Of a stretch of 64,000 nt of DNA, positions 10,021 to 21,254 are shown piece by piece (within the stretch, counting starts at the first letter, position 1; each line of letters begins with the position of its first letter). The notes under the pieces were generated by a model, which was not told the origin of the DNA, ran no database searches, and saw only the letters and a program-made list of their open reading frames with translations. Position numbers and translations under genes: made by a program. The stretch is taken from assembly GCF_027579695.1 (NCBI RefSeq), contig NC_083577.1, forward strand, positions 39,933,198 to 39,997,197. The letters are read 5' to 3'. This DNA comes from Neoarius graeffei (Eukaryota > Chordata > Actinopteri > Siluriformes > Ariidae).

Positions 10021-10362
10021 TCATCCATTACCGCTTATCCTGTGCAGGGTCATGGACAAGCTGGAGCCTATCCCAGCTGACTATGTGCGAGAGGCGGGGT
10101 ACACCCTGGACAAGTCGCCGGGTCATCGCAGAGCTGAGACAAACAACCATTCACACCTACGGTCAATTTAGAGTCACCAGTTAACCTAACCTGCATGTCT
10201 TTGGACTGTGGGGGAAACCGGAGCACCCGGAGGAAACCCACGCAGACACGGGGAGAACATGCAAACTCCGCACAGAAAGGCCCTCGCCGGCCCCGGGGCT
10301 CGAACCCAGGACCTTCTTGCTGTGAGGCGACAGCGCTAACCACTACACCACCGTGCCGCCCA
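10021..10362 (-). mobile_element. V-SINE, full copy, older
   Basis: Complete minus-strand copy with an older tail form (CATCCATTACCGCTTATCC). The right flank TGATACTAGCTC (10363-10374) matches the flank left of the truncated V-SINE at 8672-8683. No duplication is seen at its own left end. Confidence 0.9.
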
Positions 10363-10901
10363 TGATACTAGCTCTTACAGCTACAAATAATGTCTCGTTT
10401 GATGTTAGGCATTGCAAGCCTGATTTTGCAGTCGGGCTCTGTTTCTGCAAGTACAGACCAGCATAATTAACACACAGCGCAAGCCTGGAGCACTGCACTG
10501 ACCTGGGATGACCTCTACTGACCCCTTAAACTTGCACATGTCTTTGTTTTCATATGATCTAACACACCTGTCTTGGCTGTTGAAAGGCTTGATCGTTATC
10601 TGATTAGATAATTTGGCTGTTACAGCCCAGATGTGAAGTGTGTGATCCCTGCACATTGTTAATGTTATGTTGTGACAGTGTTATTCTCTTCTTCAACTTT
10701 CAACTTTATTGTCCCCAAGGGGCGATTGAGTGTGCTGCAAGACAACATAAACACATATAGACAACACATAACACAGGACAGACCATAAAGTGCAATTGGT
10801 CATTAAAAAGTTAAAAGAAAAAAATAAAAACATCATAATAAAATAAAATCATCATCACACCATAAAATGCCATAAACAACACCAGAGATCAAGTCAAGTG
10901 A

Positions 10902-13900
10902 TCAGTGAGGATCTGAGTTTAACAGGGAAATGGCACTGGGGACAAATGAAAATCTAAATCTGTTGGTTTTGACAGAGGGGAACCTAAAGCGTGAACCAGA
11001 TGGAAGTAGCTGGAATTCAGAGTGGAGAGGGTGGGCAGTGACAGATAAAATAGACTCAGCCTTCCTCAAGGTGGCTTTCTTGTACAGGTCAGTGAGGCTG
11101 CTTTGCTGGGCACCTATGATTTTGCCACTGACCTTCACAATTTTGCCGAGGGAGTTTTTGGCTTTCACACTGAGGTTATTAAACCAACAAGATATAGAAA
11201 ATGATAAAACTGATTCAATGTAGGATCTATAAAAAAGAGTCATCATGGTTTTGTCAACATTGAATTTAGCTAGCTTACGTAGACAAAAGAGACGTTGTTG
11301 GCTTTTTTTTTTTACATATGTGTTCTGTGTTAATATTAAAATTTAACTTATTGTCAATCCAACTACCCAAGTACTTATAAGAGTCTACCACGCCCACAGC
11401 CTGCCCCTTGATGATAGTGGTCAGAGCAGGGAGGGGGTTGCGCCTAAAGTCAATGACCATGTCCTTCGTTTTTGTGACATTCAGGTGAAGGTTAGAACTG
11501 TCGCACCAGGCAATAAAATCATCTAAAACGAGACCATGATCTGTTTCATTTCCATGGAGAAGGCTAAGAATAATTGAATCATCTGCAAATTTCAGTATGT
11601 GTCGGTTTGCATACTGGCTACGGCAGTCATCAGTATACAAACTGTAGAGCAGAGGAGACAAAACGCATCCTTGAGGTGATCCTGAGCAGGGGTCTTCAAT
11701 CCTATCCACAAAGGGCCAGTGTGGCTACAGGCTTTCATTCCAACCAAGCAGGAGCTACACCTGATTTCACTTGTTTAATCATTTCACCCTCGTCTCCAGT
11801 CAACAATCAAGTGAGCCTCCAATTTGGCTGTAATGAAAGCCTGCAGCTACACCGGCCCTTTGCGGATAGGATTGAAGACCCCTGCTGTAGAGGATGTCAT
11901 TTTTTCAGAAAGTACCCCATTTACCCTCACCTGCTGGGTTCTATTAATTAAAAAGTCCAGAATCCACCCCACTAAGCCATGGTCCAACTTAAAATTGCTA
12001 ATCAGCCTATCAACTAAAATGTGTGGTAAAATAGTATTAAAAGCAGATGAGAAATCCACAAATAAAATCTTTGCATGTGTGTTGCTGCCCTCAAGATGTT
12101 TAAATAACGTGTGGCAGTGGCATCCTCTACCCCTCGTTTGGACCTGTAAGCAAACTGTAAAGGGTCCAGGAACCTCTCTGTGCCAAGTAAAATAAACCTT
12201 TTCATAAGTCTTTCAAAACACTTCATAACCAAGGAGGTCAGGGCGACTGGCCTAAAATCATTCAGGACCCTGGGGTGGTTGTGTTTAGCCACTGGGACAA
12301 TGGTGGAGTGTTTCCAGATTTTGGGGACTCTCTGTTGACTGAGAGAGAGATTAAAAATATAATAAAATATTGGAGCAAGCTGCTCAGCACATAACATGAG
12401 TAATCTGCCCCCTATATTGTCTGACCCAGGACTCTTCTTAGGGTTAGTGTGTCTAAAAGCATTGGTCACAGCATGTACACTAAAAAGTGGGGGGACACTA
12501 TCAGTAAGGTGATGTTTCAACTCCAAGATGGTGTTGTTAAATGTTGGTGAGTCAAACCTCAAGTAAAATGAATTCAGCTCCTGTGCAAGCTGTTTGTCAC
12601 AATAAAAACCATCCAACACAATTTTAGAATCCCTTGTTTCTTTAGTTCCCGTTATAGTCTTCATACTATCCCATGCAGACCCTAAATTATTTTTCCCCAA
12701 CTCCCCTTCAAGCTTATCTTTATAGTCACGTTTTGCCCTCCATATTTCGGATTTCACCTCTTTATTCAGTCTTTTAAGTTCAACAATGTTTCCTTCTCTA
12801 AATGCACACCTTTTCCTATAAAGCAAAGTCTTCAGTGATGTTGTTACCCAAGGTTTACTATTAGGGTATATCTTAATAGTCTTTTCCGGGATTACATTGT
12901 CCACACAGAAGGAAACATAGCAGCTGACAACATCTGTCAGGTTGTCTAGGTCAGAGCAGGTATCCTTAAACACCTGCCAATCCGTGCAGTCATAGCATCC
13001 TTGTAGGCTGAGTATAGAATCTTCAGTCCAGACTTTAACTTGTTTAATGAGGGATTTCTCCCTCTGCAAGGCAGTGCAATACTTCGGTATTAAATGAATA
13101 CAGTTATGATCAGCCCCTCCTAGTGGGGGAAGGGGGAGCGCTTTGTAAGCGCCTTTAATCGACCCATAACACAAGTCCAGTGTTTTGTTGAATCTAGTCG
13201 GGCATGTAACGTATTGGTCAAAGTTTCTTAAGTTGGTCTTAAGAGAGCAGTGGTTAAAATCCCCGAGGATTAAAACAGGCGCTTCCGGAGATATGGCCTG
13301 CAGTCCTTGGAGAGAGTGTGTTATGGTGTCTGATGCGTTATCCACATTTGCCCTTGGATGAATGTAGACCACCATAACAAATATTTGAGGGAATTTGCGG
13401 GGCAAATAAGGGGGGCGCAGCGACATGGACAACAGTTCCACATCTTCTGTGCACAGTTTCTCCCTTACAAGAACATTTTTACAGTATCTTTGGTTCACAT
13501 ATAAGCAAACCCCACCCCCGCGTGACATGCCTGTCACTGCGGCATTCCGATCCAGCCGCACAGGTATGCCAAATCCATCTATAGCTAATTTGGTGTCCAA
13601 GTCTCTATCTTGCAACCATGTCTCTGTAAAAGCCAACAAGCAAGAATCTCTAAACTCATGTTGAGATCTCACGTTGGCCTGCAACTCATCAGTCTTATTC
13701 CGTAGTGACTGGGCATTTGAGAGAATTATGGATGGCAAGGGGGTGCGGGATAGAGGTTGCTTCCTCAATCTATTACGCACACCAGCCCGCTTACCTCGCT
13801 TCCTGGTTTTTCGGTGAACCACGTTGTTTAAATCCCTTTTGCTTCTTGTGTGATCAACAAAACAATTAATGTCAGGAATGACTAAATCCATGGCACTCAG

Positions 13901-14029
13901 ATCTTGAAAGTTACTCGACTGAAGGAGAAAGTCTCTGCTGTATCTAATTTGCTCTGGTTTGGAGAAACCAGCCAGAGCCTCCACAAGATAGAACGCCATC
14001 CACAGCAGAAGCAGGCCCATAAAATCCAT
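10902..14029 (-). pseudogene. LINE ORF: endonuclease and reverse transcriptase (broken)
   Basis: This would nick DNA and reverse-transcribe its own RNA. The 671-codon piece (14029-12014) has an APE-type endonuclease with SNAQSLRNKTDEL, FTETWL, GDFNH and GGADHN (the last replacing the usual SDH). It then runs into the RT N-terminus (DFRPVALTSLVMKCFERL). A frameshift near 12090 moves RT motif A (FSSAFNTILP) into the frame at 12059-11847. The MITE then separates it from the piece at 11709-11275, which holds SPQGCVLSPLLYSLYTDD and FADDS. The last piece (11246-10902) carries the C-terminus. The N-terminus is hydrophobic (MGLLLLWMAFYLVEALAG) and resembles a signal peptide. Similarity of the endonuclease to fish Rex1-type elements is my recognition, not a search. 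Confidence 0.87.
11687..11884. mobile_element. hAT-type MITE inside the LINE RT
   Basis: 198-bp element with near-perfect terminal inverted repeats CAGGGGTCTTCAATCCTATC and its complement, ending GATTGAAGACCCCTG at 11884. CAGGGGT ends are typical of hAT (Charlie-like) elements. Flanks CCTGAG and CTGTAGAG suggest a decayed 8-bp duplication. It splits RT motif A from the motif B region. Confidence 0.85.
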
Positions 14030-14235
14030 GGTTTAATGTTCATCAGATCGTCGCGATGTACTGTAGCATAGTTCAACACTTGAATGATCAATCAATGTTA
14101 TTTATGTTACAAATCATGTACGTCGATGTGCGCAAATAACGAAACAAACATAGCACAAAACGACACAGACGTGACTTGCTGCAGGTCGCCGCATGAGCAT
14201 GCGCCCTCAGAACCTCTTCTGTTTAGAAAGAAGCC

Positions 14236-14552
14236 TTTATTTGTCACATTTCCATTACAGCACAGTGAAATTCTTTTCTTTTCATATCCCAGCTTGTTTG
14301 GAAGCTGGGGTCAGAGCCCAGGGGCCCAAAAGTGGCAGCTTGGCAGTGCTGGAGACCTTCTAATCAGTAACCCAGATGGGCCACCGCTGCTTATCCTTTT
14401 GACCTGGAAATATCCATCTAGCACCCAGAGGAAATCCATACAGGCACAGAATGAACATGTGAACTCCACACAGAAAGGTCTCAGTCAGCCACAAGGTTCG
14501 AACCTAGAACCTTCTTGCTGTAAGGTGCCAGTGCTAACCACTGCACCACCCA
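14236..14552 (-). mobile_element. Old V-SINE head plus adjoining retroelement tail
   Basis: 14417-14552 matches the V-SINE head and first core part in decayed form (complement of AGAAGGTTC, GAACATGTGAACTCCACACA). 14236-14350 (TTTATTTGTCACAT, ATTACAGCACAGTGAAATTC) resembles a common fish retroelement 3' end. No duplication visible; the two may be one composite or neighbours. Confidence 0.6.
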
Positions 14553-14619
14553 ACCTGGAAACATGCATCTACTAAATGATTGATGAATTTTAAATGTTTT
14601 ATGGTACATAATTAATTGG

Positions 14620-14621
<2 letters not shown>

Positions 14622-14661
<40 letters not shown>
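14622..14661. repeat. (CT)n(CA)n microsatellite
   Basis: About 14 CT units followed by 6 CA units. Confidence 0.95.
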
Positions 14662-14886
14662 TTTATTAGGTTGGACAGCAGTTTAATGACAGGGTGAGAC
14701 TGCTCTTCGCCTTGATTTAATCACTTAAATAGGGAGTAGCAGCTATCACCATTCGTGTACACAACAAAGGTTTCCTCCTGGATCAACCTGAACATGCATT
14801 AGTGCAGGACTATCAACACGCATTCTGAATTACTATCTCTAACTCAAAATATATGGTGAAATAATAATCCGTGATCATTAACTCAT

Positions 14887-14919
<33 letters not shown>

Positions 14920-15893
14920 CATGGTATGACTGGTGTGCAATTCCATTCCTCTAGATCCAAAAAAACCCTGACGAGGATAAATAATGAATACATTTATCAG
15001 TCATTCAAGGTAAGGTGCACAATCAGTGCATGCCTGTATCCAAGGTGATTCCTGCTCCTTGTGGATTTTAATAACATCCCAAAATGACTTTGTTGTTTAA
15101 ATCCCTTTTAAATCCTCTCAAATCCCCGAATGTATCAGCCATTCAGTGTCCACATCATTGTGTAATTTAGTTTATTACTGCCTCATGAATAGCTTCCCGT
15201 CAAAGGCATTGTCATCACTAGCTGTGTTATCTTGCTTGATTTAGTTTCTCATTATAATAGCGATTCTATTTCAGCAGTAGCAAAAACAACAATGAGAAGA
15301 CAACCAAAATTCAGTGTTTCCACGGGCTTGAAGTAAACATGAGGAGATGAGTAGATATGGTGAGGAGACAGTGGATTGAGGTTGAGGTTTGAGCCCATCT
15401 TAGGGTGGGCTGGTTGGGCTGGTTGTGTGACCCTTCGCCTACTTATATAGCTATTATAAGTTATTATCCATCATACGCAGAGTATTTAAACATCAAATAA
15501 TTAGCAGGGAGGGCCTTATCAGGGTTTTTTTTCTTTCACTTCCTCCCTCATGGCCCTTCGCCAGCCCTGATGCTAAATTCCATAACTAAAATTCAATAAA
15601 TAAATAAATAAACATTGTTGAATTGATTGTAATTGCTTGGGTTGCAGCCTCAAGTATAATCTTATTGTACAGAAACAACAAAAATATAATTTCCCAGATA
15701 TTCTCACTTCTAATGAGTTTATTATTTATAATAGTTATATTATAAATTTAATATTATAATATACTGAATGAACCTGAACACTTAGTGCTGTTTTAATTTT
15801 TATATATGGAAGTAAAGAGTACAGAAGATGAACATTATAAAACCTAATAATATATCAATATAACTGCAATTAATATAATGTACCTTCAATAGA
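14662..15893. other. No gene seen; (GT)n at 14892-14918
   Basis: AT-rich DNA containing a 13-unit GT tract, an AAATA-type run at 15597-15613 and tandem GGGCTGGTT near 15408-15424. No reading frame or repeat family recognised. Confidence 0.45.
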
Positions 15894-16278
15894 GGGCGGC
15901 ATGGTAGTGTAGTGGTTAGCACTGTCACCTCACAGCAAGAAGGTTCTGGGTTCGAGCCCCGTGGCCGGCGAGGGCCTTTCTGTGTGGAGTTTGCATGTTC
16001 TCCCCGTGTCCGCGTGGGTTTCCTCCGGGTGCTCCGGTTTCCCCCACAGTCCAAAGACATGCAGGTTAGGTTAACTGGTGACTCTAAATTGACCGTAGGT
16101 GTGAGTGTGAGTGTGAATGGTTGTCTGTGTCTATGTGTCAGCCCTGTGATGACCTGGCGACTTGTCCAGGGTGTACCCCGCCTTTCACCCGTAGTCAGCT
16201 GGGATAGGCTCCAGCTTGCCTGCAACCTTGTAGAACAGGATAAGTGGTGACAGATAATGGATGGATGGATGGATGGAT
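15894..16278 (+). mobile_element. V-SINE, full copy
   Basis: Plus-strand copy from GGGCGGCATGGTAGTGTAG to a (GGAT)n tail at 16258-16278. B box GGTTCGAGCCC intact. No target-site duplication found by eye, so it is probably older. Confidence 0.93.
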
Positions 16279-16573
16279 AAATCAGAATCACAAGACACGT
16301 TGTAAGATCAGTTTCACAATCAGATTTTGTGCTTCTTACTCCAGGTGCGTGTTATATGATGGGTTTTGAGAGGCCTCGTGCTCTAAGACACTTTGGTGGA
16401 GAATTTGGTTTAATAATGGATTACAGAAGTGCTGATTCAATTCCTTAGAAATTATGGAGTCTGTTATGTGTTGTTTAACAATTATTCTTTTAAGTGTCCA
16501 CTTACTGACAAGCTCTGACTTGCTCTAAGTCAGAGTTAATAGAAACCAAACACAAGTGTGCATGCACACGCGT

Positions 16574-16621
<48 letters not shown>
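16574..16621. repeat. (CA)n microsatellite
   Basis: About 24 CA units, preceded by CACACGCGTGCA. Confidence 0.95.
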
Positions 16622-16624
<3 letters not shown>

Positions 16625-16894
16625 TTATCCTGGTGAGGTTTACATTGGCAAGAATACATTGGCTGGTCCAGTCCATCACAGAGCACCACACACATGCACA
16701 CACTGACTTTTATTATCACTCATATTTATTAATTTTTTTTCATAACCAAAAACAATAGTTATGCATTTATAGTAAATAATCACTGAGCTAAATGAAGGTT
16801 TCTTTCATGATTTCAGCTCCTTCTAAATATTAATTTTGTTTTGTGCTTTGTTTTATTTTGTACAGTTATACATATATACATGTGTATATAGGTA

Positions 16895-17320
16895 TACAGT
16901 ACCACTCAAAAATTTGTATACCCCAATCATTAATAGGTTTGTCTTTATTTTGAACATTGTAGAACAATACTGAAGATATCAGAATTATGAAATTACATTT
17001 GTAGCATATATGGAATTATGCGGGAAACAAAAAAAGTGTTGAAAAACAAAAAGTGTTTCATATTTTAGATTCTTCAAAGTAGCCACCGTTTACCTTGATG
17101 ACAGTTTGCACACTATTGGCATTATCTTAATCAGCTTCAATGAGGTGGTCACCTGGAATGCTTTTCAATTAACAGGTGTCACATCAAAAGTGAATTAGTG
17201 CAATTTCTTGCCTTCATAATGTGTTTGAGATCAAACAGTAAATAGTAAATAATAAAAATACAGTAAATAGCCCTATTCCACAACTGTAATCATACATATT
17301 ATGTCAAGAACCACTTAACT
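16895..17320 (+). mobile_element. Tc1-derived MITE, left half
   Basis: Begins with TACAGTACCACTCAAAAATT, a variant of the TIR of the MITE at 26615-27147. It continues through the same internal motifs (TTCTTCAAAGTAGCCACC, CCTTGATGACA, GGAATGCTTTTCAATTAACA, AATTTCTTGCCTTC). The right half is missing; a different Tc1 remnant follows. Confidence 0.7.
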
Positions 17321-17324
17321 AAGT

Positions 17325-17790
17325 AAAGAACCCAGTCCCAACTGTGAAATATGGTGGAAGTTCTGTGATCTTTTTGGGCTGTTTTTCCTTGAAAGGCCCT
17401 GGAAACCTTGTTCGGGTACATGGCATCATGGACTCCTTGAAATACTAGGACATTTTAAATCAGAACCTGACTGCCTCTGCCAGGAAACTAAAACCAGGTC
17501 GTCATTGGCTCTTCCAGCAGGACAATGACATGAAGCATATGTCCAAATCAAGATAAAAATGGTTCGCTAACCACCAAGCTTCTGTTCTGGCCGATTATCT
17601 ATGTCACTGTTCAGTTCCCTGACCTGAACCCCATTGAAAACCTGTGTGGTGAGCTAAAGAGGAGAGAGCACAAGAGAGAACTGAGGACCCTGGATGATCT
17701 GGAGAGATTGTGTAAAGAGGAATAGTCTCAGATACTCTGCTCTGTATCGCCATCCTTACAAAATGTTATAGGAGAGACTCAGTGCTGTTT
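17325..17790 (+). pseudogene. Tc1-like transposase fragment, decayed
   Basis: Codons for an FQQDND-like second catalytic block are readable at about 17510-17535, and [13 protein letters not shown] codons, carrying the third catalytic residue, at about 17615-17645. They are in different frames with stops between (for example TAA within AAGATAAAAATGG at 17550). Only the C-terminal half of the protein is represented. Not functional. Confidence 0.75.
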
Positions 17791-17792
17791 TA

Positions 17793-17835
17793 CGTCACTC
17801 TGGATAAGAGCATCTGCTAAATGCCATGTAATGTA
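17793..17835 (+). repeat. SINE-like 3' tail fragment (TCTGGATAAGAGCATCTGC)
   Basis: TCTGGATAAGAGCATCTGC followed by AAATGCCATGTAATGTAAA is the 3' tail of a common teleost retroposon. The longer minus-strand copy at 23441-23640 starts with its complement. It precedes the V-SINE directly. Confidence 0.55.
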
Positions 17836-18198
17836 AAGTCCATCCATCCATTATCTGAAACCGCTTACCCTGTACAGGGTTGCAGGCAAGCTGGAGCTTA
17901 GCCCAGCTGACTATGGGCGAGAGGAAGGTTACACCGTGGACAAGTCGCCAGGTTATCGCAGGGCTGACACATAGAGACAAACAACCATTCACACTCACGG
18001 TCAATTTAGAGCCACCAATTAGCCTAACCTGCATGTCTTTGGACTGTGGGGGAAACCGGAGCACCCAGAGGAAACCTACGCGGACACGGGGAGAACATGC
18101 AAACTCCACACAGAAAGGCCCCTGTCGGCCACTGGGCTCGACCCCAGAACCTTCTTGCTGTGAGGCAACAGTACTAACCACTACACCATCATACTGCC
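17836..18198 (-). mobile_element. V-SINE, full copy, diverged
   Basis: Minus-strand copy from the (CATC)n tail (CCATCCATCCATTATCTG) to the head complement (CCACTACACCATCATACTGCC). The flanks share only TGTAAAGT, so any duplication is short or decayed. It interrupts the Tc1 remnant. Confidence 0.9.
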
Positions 18199-18404
18199 CT
18201 GTAAAGTAATGTAATGAAAAAGTATTAAATGCAGGGTGCCAATAATTGTGGCACTTTTTAAATTTTGAAAAAGTTTCTGCTGAAAATAATTATTTCTTGA
18301 AGAAGGATTTGTTTTTCTCTGAGTCAAATTACTTCGATTAAAGGTTGGATTTTTCTCATTTTTACTAATCTTTACAAGGGGTGCCAATAATTGTGGAGGG
18401 CACT

Positions 18405-18406
<2 letters not shown>

Positions 18407-18462
<56 letters not shown>
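18407..18462. repeat. (AC)n microsatellite
   Basis: About 28 AC units directly after the Tc1 TIR end. Confidence 0.95.
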
Positions 18463-18464
<2 letters not shown>

Positions 18465-19242
18465 TAAAAGCATTTCGCTTTTGCTTGCTTTCTTCGTTTA
18501 CTTCATTTGCTACTAATCAAAAAAGGAAAACTCACACAAACGCCAGTTCCTCCTAATAACCAGCAGATGGCGCCATATAACATGCTGTAAACGCTCCTCT
18601 TCAACAGCTCTTGACTCTTTGCCCACTCTATTACAGCCCTGATGACAGCTCATTACTGCATAATCACATTTCACAGCGGAACGATTGAGGGGGGGAAATG
18701 ATCTCCCAATCCTCCTTACTTATTCACCATATACAATTTCATACAGCCCATTCACTGATATCAGACGATGCTCAGGTAATTTGGTTCCAAAATGTGCATT
18801 TAGATCGAAGTGACATGGGATGGGGTGGGATGAGATGGGATGGGAAGACAGGGAAAATTGTTGGAAAATGGCGACCTGATTACAATTTAAGTCACTTCTA
18901 AGTGTGAATGACACTTCTGCTACTGGTCCAGATGCCAGCATTGCTCAAACACAGTGCACACTGCAGATGGTTTTAGATAACCGGCCTACTAGGATGCTTT
19001 GTGTAAAAACAATATATTAATAGCACAATACAGTGACTGAATGATGATATAATTGCATGGAGTGATTTAGACATAAACGCAATTATAGTCTACATGCTCT
19101 TCTAAAATGTCAAAATATGAAGGCCTGCATTACATCATTCCCTGAAACATAATCACTCACTCACTTTTCAGTAACAGCCTTTTACCAGGAACATTGGGTA
19201 TGAAGCTGAAGCTTGATCAGTTTGCAGAAGAAAAAATATATA
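18463..19242. other. No gene seen
   Basis: Unique-looking sequence with a GGGATGG-type run at about 18815-18850. The stretch around 18640-18675 (CATTACTGCATAATCACATT) looks like possible conserved non-coding DNA, but this cannot be tested here. Confidence 0.35.
18560..18573 (+). promoter_or_regulatory. CTCF-like motif
   Basis: CCAGCAGATGGCGC fits the published CTCF core CCASYAGRKGGCGC at every position. It lies outside any repeat I recognise and has the same orientation as the match at 1716-1729. Binding is inference only. Confidence 0.4.
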
Positions 19243-20457
19243 TACACCACCGTTCAAAAGTTTGGGGTCACCCAGACAATTTTGTGTTTTCCATGAAAAG
19301 TGACACTTTTATTTACCACCATAAGTTGTAAAATGAATAGAAAATATAGTCAAGACATTTTTCTGGCCATTTTGAGCATTTAATCGACCCCACAAATATG
19401 ATGCTCCAGAAACTCAGCCCATGTTTACTTTAGACCGTATCAGTGGATCATCAGATTAATGTTTTTAAAATGATTTGCGTGCACACAGCAATACCAATAC
19501 ACGGATACGCTCGGCTCCGCAGGCATCCTGCACTCCAAATCACTCCGCCCTGAACAGCGAGTGCCCTCTGGAGGGTGCGCACTCCGGCCCTGCGCAGCTC
19601 ACAGAGCGCGCGAGTGAAGTGCACGAGCAGTGATTCGGGACTGAGCCGCTGTGTGTGTGATCCTAGTGCATATCGGGCATGCGCGTCACTTACCACTTGC
19701 AAGTGGAAGGATGGCAAGCCTAAAGACAATCATAACTACACAATGGGCAGTATTTGCATCAGTATTTGCAGTATTTTCATACTTTTATACTCTTTAATGA
19801 AAGGTGATACAAGGTGGAAGTCCACGCCGTTTTTCAGCAGTCGCGTCACATGACCAACGCCAGCGAATCAGGAAGGTGGATGTCACAGTGACGTTGTCCA
19901 ATGAGACGCCAGCTAGAGCTCAGCACAGTGTATCCGCGTATTCTGAATGTTTACACAGCACCGGAGCTGACACAATCTGGATTGAATACGTGGACGCTGG
20001 CGGATTCCCGTTTCCCAGCATTTCCAGGCGGTTTAATGTAAACGGACAGTGCATCCGCGAAGAAAATGAGACAGATACGATCTAATGTAAACGTAGCCTC
20101 AATCTGCTCAAAGGAAGGTCAGTTTTATAGCTTCTCTAAAGAGCTCAACTGTTTTCAGCTGTGCTAACATGATTGTACAAGGGTTTTCTAATCCTCCATT
20201 AGCCTTCTGAGGCAATGAGCAAACACATTGTACCATTAGAACACTGGAGTGAGAGTTGCTGGAAATGGGCCTCTATACACCCATGGAGATATTGCACCAA
20301 AAACCACACATTTAGTAGAATTTAGCTAGAATAGTCATTTACCACATTAGAGTGTATTTCTGATTAGTTTAAAGTGATCTTCATTGAAAAGAACAGTGCT
20401 TTTCTTTCAAAAATAAGGACATTTCAAAGTGACCCCAAACTTTTGAACAGTAGTGTA
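19243..20457. mobile_element. Tc1-type MITE, interrupted
   Basis: TIRs TACACCACCGTTCAAAAGTT at 19243 and the complement of TACACTACTGTTCAAAAGTT ending at 20457. TA-rich flanks fit TA insertion. Without the 0.68-kb insertion at 19418-20096 the element is about 540 bp. Internal TTTTCAGCTGTGCTAACAT and TGGGCCTCTATACACC are typical of this widespread fish MITE. Confidence 0.85.
19418..20096. mobile_element. GC-rich MITE nested in the Tc1 MITE
   Basis: Ends CATGTTTACTTTAGACCGTATC-like (19420-19441) and the inverted counterpart ending TCTAATGTAAACGTAG (20081-20096), about 20 bp imperfect TIR. The flanks AACTCAG and CCTCAAT suggest a short duplication. The interior is CpG-rich (19495-19680), unlike the host MITE. 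The short frames over it have no known product. Superfamily unclear, hAT-like guess only. Confidence 0.65.
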
Positions 20458-20467
20458 TATGTATAAA

Positions 20468-21076
20468 TATATCTTCTTCTTCTTTTGGCTGCTCCCAATT
20501 AGGGGTCGCCACAGTGGATCTTTCATCTCCATTGCTCCCTGTCTTCAGCATCCTTCTCTACCACACCTGCCACTTTCATGTCCTCTCTCACCACATCCAT
20601 GTATCTCCTCTTTGGCCTTCCTCGTTTTTGTTTGCCTAGCAGCTCCATCCTCAACATTCTCCTTCCAACATGCTCTGCATCTCTTCTCAGGATGTACCCA
20701 GACCATCTCAGTCTCATCTCTCTTAGCTTAATTCCCAAGCTCTCCACATGTGCTGTCCCTCTGATGTGCTCGTTCCTTATCCTGTCCAACCTTGTCACTC
20801 CTATCGCAAACCTTAACATCCTCAACCCCGCCACCTCCAACTTTGCCTCCTGTCTCTTCGTTAAGGGTACGGTCTCCAATCCATACATCATCGCTGGTCT
20901 CACTACTGTCTTATACATCTTACCTTTCACTTTTGCTGGGACTTCCCTATCACAAATGACTCCCGAAATCCTTCTCCAACTGCTCCACCCTGCCTGCACT
21001 CTCTTTCTCACCTCACTATCGCAGCCCCCATTTTCCTGCACAGTTGACCCCAGGTAACCGCAGGTACTTGAATTCA
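20468..21076 (-). mobile_element. RTE-type LINE, 5'-truncated
   Basis: Minus-strand 3' part of an RTE (Rex3-like) LINE with 3' end complementary to TCTTCTTCTTCTTTTGGCTG at 20471-20490. The repeat AATATAT on both sides may be the target-site duplication. A second copy lies at 33003-33588; the two break off at nearly the same internal point. Confidence 0.85.
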
Positions 21077-21077
21077 C
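20523..21077 (-). pseudogene. RTE reverse transcriptase, C-terminal fragment
   Basis: 184 open codons covering the region downstream of the RT catalytic motifs. Recognisable blocks are GYLGSTVQENGGCDSEV, KRVQAGWSSWRRISGVICD, VVRPAMMYGLETVPLTKRQE and RGRPKRRYMDVVREDMK. The endonuclease and RT palm are absent, so no activity is possible. Codons stay open because the insertion is fairly young. Confidence 0.85.
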
Positions 21078-21254
21078 AATATATATATGGATTTAATGAA
21101 TTTCCTCAGACTTCCCAAAGTAGTTCATTTTAGAAGTAAAGGCATTAAAATCAGCATTACCTTCCCTGACCATAGTTATACATTCAGCTTCAGTAACTGA
21201 GTTGTGATGGATCCATAGCTTATCCTGCTGAGAACACTGAACTTGAGATAGTGA

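Larger units (their letters stand above)
10690..14034 (-). mobile_element. Rex1/CR1-like LINE, nearly full length, degenerate
   Basis: Runs on the minus strand from an endonuclease-RT frame starting at 14029 to a 3' end near 10690 (complement of TTGTCCCCAAGGGGCGATTG at 10709-10728). About 3.3 kb, of which 198 bp is an inserted MITE. The 5' boundary is uncertain and may extend to about 14200. No target-site duplication was found by eye. Confidence 0.85.
17321..18406 (+). mobile_element. Tc1-like transposon remnant with its right TIR
   Basis: A decayed transposase 3' half (17321-17790), then a V-SINE insertion, then the transposon's 3' end (18240-18406), closing with GGGGTGCCAATAATTGTGG and AGGGCACTGTA. 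The TIR differs from that of the MITE to its left, so this is a separate Tc1 family. Confidence 0.75.

Noticed and set aside
4977..10343. Many 60-140 codon frames reading VGFLRVLRFPPQSKDMQVRL or its reverse-strand partner
   Set aside because: They are translations of V-SINE copies on either strand; the same pseudo-peptides recur at every copy.
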